From contig NZ_VZQQ01000012.1 in the NCBI RefSeq assembly GCF_014397785.1, positions 62,001-126,000 of the forward strand: a stretch of 64,000 bases of DNA, written 5' to 3'. Source of the DNA: Paraburkholderia podalyriae. Its GTDB lineage: Bacteria; Pseudomonadota; Gammaproteobacteria; Burkholderiales; Burkholderiaceae. Of the stretch, positions 62,132-64,000 are shown in pieces; within the stretch, counting starts at the first letter, position 1; every line of letters begins with the position of its first letter. Made by a program: the position numbers and the translations under genes. The notes beneath the pieces were generated by a model. The model was not told where the DNA came from. It did not search any database and was given only the letters and a program-made list of their open reading frames with translations.

Positions 62132-62751
62132 TGGCGCGCGGCAAATTCATTACGTTTGAAGGCATCGACGGCGCGGGCAAGACCACTCATCTGGGCTGGT
62201 TCCGCGAACGGCTCGAGGCCAGGCTCGCGCCGAGCGGTCGCTCGGTCGTGATGACGCGCGAGCCGGGCGGCACGCCGCTCGGCGAGCAGATCCGCGAGAT
62301 CGTGCTGCACCAGAAGATGGACCTCGAAACCGAGGCGCTGTTGATGTTCGCGCTGCGCCGCCAGCATCTGGCCGAGGTGATCGAGCCGGCTCTCGCGCGC
62401 GGCGACTGGGTGCTGTCCGACCGTTTCACCGACGCCACTTTTGCGTACCAGGGCGGCGGCCGCGGCTTGCCGCGCGACAAGCTGGAGGCGCTCGAGCGCT
62501 GGGTGCAGGGCGGTTTCCAGCCGGATTTGACCGTGCTGTTCGACCTGCCGCCGGCCGTCGCCAGCCAGCGACGCAGCGCGGCGCGCAATCCGGATCGTTT
62601 CGAGAGCGAGTCGGCGGCGTTTTTCGAGCGCACGCGTGCCGAGTACATGCGCCGTGCCGAAGAAGCGCCGTATCGATTCGCTATCATCGACTCTTCGCAG
62701 AGCATCGTGCGAATTCAGAAGCAGCTTGAGGAATTGATTGTAACCGTCTGA
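62131..62751 (+). CDS. tmk: thymidylate kinase
   Basis: A 206-residue dTMP kinase for dTTP synthesis. The P-loop is FEGIDGAGKTTHLG, the DR[YF] motif is SDRFTDATFAYQGGGRG, and the lid region carries arginines (RRSAARNPDRFE). The start is one of two consecutive ATG codons (62128 or 62131) overlapping the mltG stop. Translationally coupled to mltG. Confidence 0.96.
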   Translation: MARGKFITFEGIDGAGKTTHLGWFRERLEARLAPSGRSVVMTREPGGTPLGEQIREIVLHQKMDLETEALLMFALRRQHLAEVIEPALARGDWVLSDRFTDATFAYQGGGRGLPRDKLEALERWVQGGFQPDLTVLFDLPPAVASQRRSAARNPDRFESESAAFFERTRAEYMRRAEEAPYRFAIIDSSQSIVRIQKQLEELIVTV

Positions 62752-62781
62752 TTTCAAAGTAATATAAGTTTCCCTTATACT
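62752..62781 (+). promoter_or_regulatory. possible internal promoter upstream of holB
   Basis: The AT-rich tmk-holB gap holds TATACT (62776-62781) with a poor -35 (TTTCAA), and a small inverted repeat (tataag at 62763-62768 with cttata at 62774-62779) overlapping the -10. Confidence 0.3.
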
Positions 62782-62846
62782 CCTGCTCGATGTTCGTGCA
62801 ACCTCTGAAATAACGTTCTGATCCTATTGATTCAAAAAGATAAACG

Positions 62847-63899
62847 ATGATCTATCCGTGGCAAGCCGATGACTGGGACCGCCTGCGGCAGCTGCGCGGC
62901 CACTGGCCGCACGCGTTGTTGCTGCACGGCCAGGCTGGCATCGGCAAGCTGCGCTTCGCGCAGCACGTCGCGCAGGGTCTGCTGTGCGAGGCGCCGCAGC
63001 CAAACGGCGAGCCGTGCGGCGCGTGCGTGGCCTGCAACTGGTTCGCGCAGGGCAATCATCCCGACTACCGCATCGTCGTGCCGGAGGCGCTCGCCGCCGA
63101 AGCCGGTCTCGCGAACGCCGCCAACGGCGTCGACGACAAAGCCGAAAAGTCCGACAAGGCCGATGGCGACGAAACCAGGAAAACCCGCGCGGCGAGCAAG
63201 GAAATCAAGATCGAACAGATCCGCGGTCTGCTCGACTTCGTCGGCGTCGGTTCGCATCGCGGCGGCGCGCGCGTGGTCGTGCTGTATCCGGCCGAGGCGC
63301 TCAATGTCGCGGCCGCCAATGCGTTATTGAAGACGCTCGAAGAGCCGCCCGCGGGCGTCGTGTTCCTGATGGTGTCGGCGCGTATCGACCGTTTGCTGCC
63401 CACCATCGTCAGCCGCTGCCGTCAGTGGCCGATGAGCGTGCCCGCGCCGGACACCGCAGCGCAATGGCTCGCCGCGCAAGGCATCGACGCCGCCGCGGCG
63501 CTGCTTGCCGAAGCGGGCGGCGCGCCGCTCGCCGCGCTCGCGCTCGCCAGCGACGAAAACCGTCCGCTGCGCGACTGGACGCTCAAGCAGCTCGCGGCCG
63601 GCGCCGGATGTGACGCATTCGCGTGCGGCGAGACGCTGCAGAAGCTGCCGGTGCCGGTCGTGCTCGGCTGGCTGCAGCGCTGGATGTACGATCTGCTCGC
63701 GCAGCGCACCGCCGGCGCGCCGCGATATTTCCCGCAGGCGTCGGCCGCGCTCGCGCGTTGCGCCGCGGCAGCCGACGCCAATGCATTCGCGCGTTTTCTG
63801 CGCACGGTCACGCGCCAGCGCGCCGTCGAAAACCATCCGCTGAACGCACGGCTCGTGTTCGAGGAACTGTTCATCGGCTATCGGGCGCTGTTTGCGTGA
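62847..63899 (+). CDS. holB: DNA polymerase III subunit delta prime
   Basis: A 350-residue clamp-loader subunit. The N-terminus has the P-loop-like LLHGQAGIGKLRFAQ, and a zinc-binding module with four cysteines (CEAPQPNGEPCGACVAC). The SRC motif appears in IVSRCRQWPM, and NALLKTLEEPP is typical. A highly charged low-complexity insertion of about 25 residues (DKAEKSDKADGDETRKTRA) sits between the zinc module and the rest of the AAA+ domain. Third gene of mltG-tmk-holB. Confidence 0.95.
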   Translation: MIYPWQADDWDRLRQLRGHWPHALLLHGQAGIGKLRFAQHVAQGLLCEAPQPNGEPCGACVACNWFAQGNHPDYRIVVPEALAAEAGLANAANGVDDKAEKSDKADGDETRKTRAASKEIKIEQIRGLLDFVGVGSHRGGARVVVLYPAEALNVAAANALLKTLEEPPAGVVFLMVSARIDRLLPTIVSRCRQWPMSVPAPDTAAQWLAAQGIDAAAALLAEAGGAPLAALALASDENRPLRDWTLKQLAAGAGCDAFACGETLQKLPVPVVLGWLQRWMYDLLAQRTAGAPRYFPQASAALARCAAAADANAFARFLRTVTRQRAVENHPLNARLVFEELFIGYRALFA

Positions 63900-63949
63900 A
63901 CCCGCAGCCGGGGAAGCCTTTCGGTCTTTTTTGATTCAAGCCAACTGAC

Positions 63950-64000
63950 ATGAGCCTTTGCTACCGCGACGCCACGCTCGACGATCTGCCCGCGATCGTC
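63950..64000 (+). CDS. GNAT-family N-acetyltransferase, N-terminal fragment (cut by window edge)
   Basis: Only 17 codons are present, MSLCYRDATLDDLPAIV, which matches the typical beta1-alpha1 start of a GNAT acetyltransferase (IRxATxxDxxAI). The gene continues past the window. It starts 50 bp after the holB stop. Substrate cannot be inferred. Confidence 0.55.
   Translation, partial: MSLCYRDATLDDLPAIV

Overview
The window is a high-GC (roughly two-thirds G+C) chromosomal segment from a beta-proteobacterium. Gene order and protein sequences point to Burkholderiaceae, most likely Paraburkholderia or Burkholderia. The evidence is the tig-clpP-clpX-lon-hupB-tRNA-Val-tRNA-Asp-ppiD order, the ompR-envZ pair, the msrB-yciB-bolA-ppiC run, and Burkholderia-like versions of AhpC, PurL, Mfd and DadA. 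It is core-genome sequence: I see no insertion sequence, prophage, CRISPR array or integrase.

Layout. 1-2.0 kb: the 3' end of an AsmA-like gene facing a small hypothetical gene. 2.2-6.4 kb: a phosphorelay operon (CHASE3-type sensor kinase, a response regulator with its phosphoacceptor region deleted in frame, and a REC-PAS-kinase-REC hybrid). 6.4-13 kb, minus strand: mscL, a threonine-dehydratase-like enzyme, argE, mfd. 13.1-14.4 kb: ispD-ispF of the MEP isoprenoid pathway. 14.4-17.2 kb, minus: ahpC and ompR-envZ; three GGTTACA motifs lie between ompR and a divergent small secreted-protein gene. 18-21.5 kb: a squalene/phytoene-synthase-fold protein without the usual aspartate motifs, tRNA-Leu(UAG), a small conserved gene, a MarR regulator and glycerate kinase.

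22-31.3 kb is the proteostasis block: trigger factor, ClpP, ClpX, Lon, HU, two tRNAs and PpiD. 31.3-38.2 kb carries a small lipoprotein, an SGNH arylesterase whose start codon overlaps that of a divergent LolD/YbbA-type ATPase, then pgi, nnr and dadA on the minus strand. 38.5-42.6 kb is purL. 42.7-46.6 kb, minus: selO, msrB, yciB, bolA and a parvulin-type isomerase, i.e. redox repair, envelope and folding functions.

46.8-58.3 kb is a fatty-acid/acyl-CoA utilisation region on the plus strand (acyl-CoA ligase, FadB-like bifunctional enzyme, thiolase; then MocR-type regulator, hotdog thioesterase, zinc-free MDR reductase, SDR, HSL-family esterase), interrupted by two small minus-strand genes (a LEA/WHy lipoprotein and a DUF2917 protein). 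58.4-60.5 kb, minus: a TANGO2/NRDE protein and ygfZ. 61.1-63.9 kb: mltG-tmk-holB, followed by the first codons of a GNAT acetyltransferase.

The most unusual observations are the gutted response regulator at 4066-4293, the OmpR-box-like repeats at 17200-17233, the non-canonical squalene-synthase-fold protein at 18148-18984, and two short leader repeats (46741-46773 and 25793-25822). No wholly new multigene system is evident.
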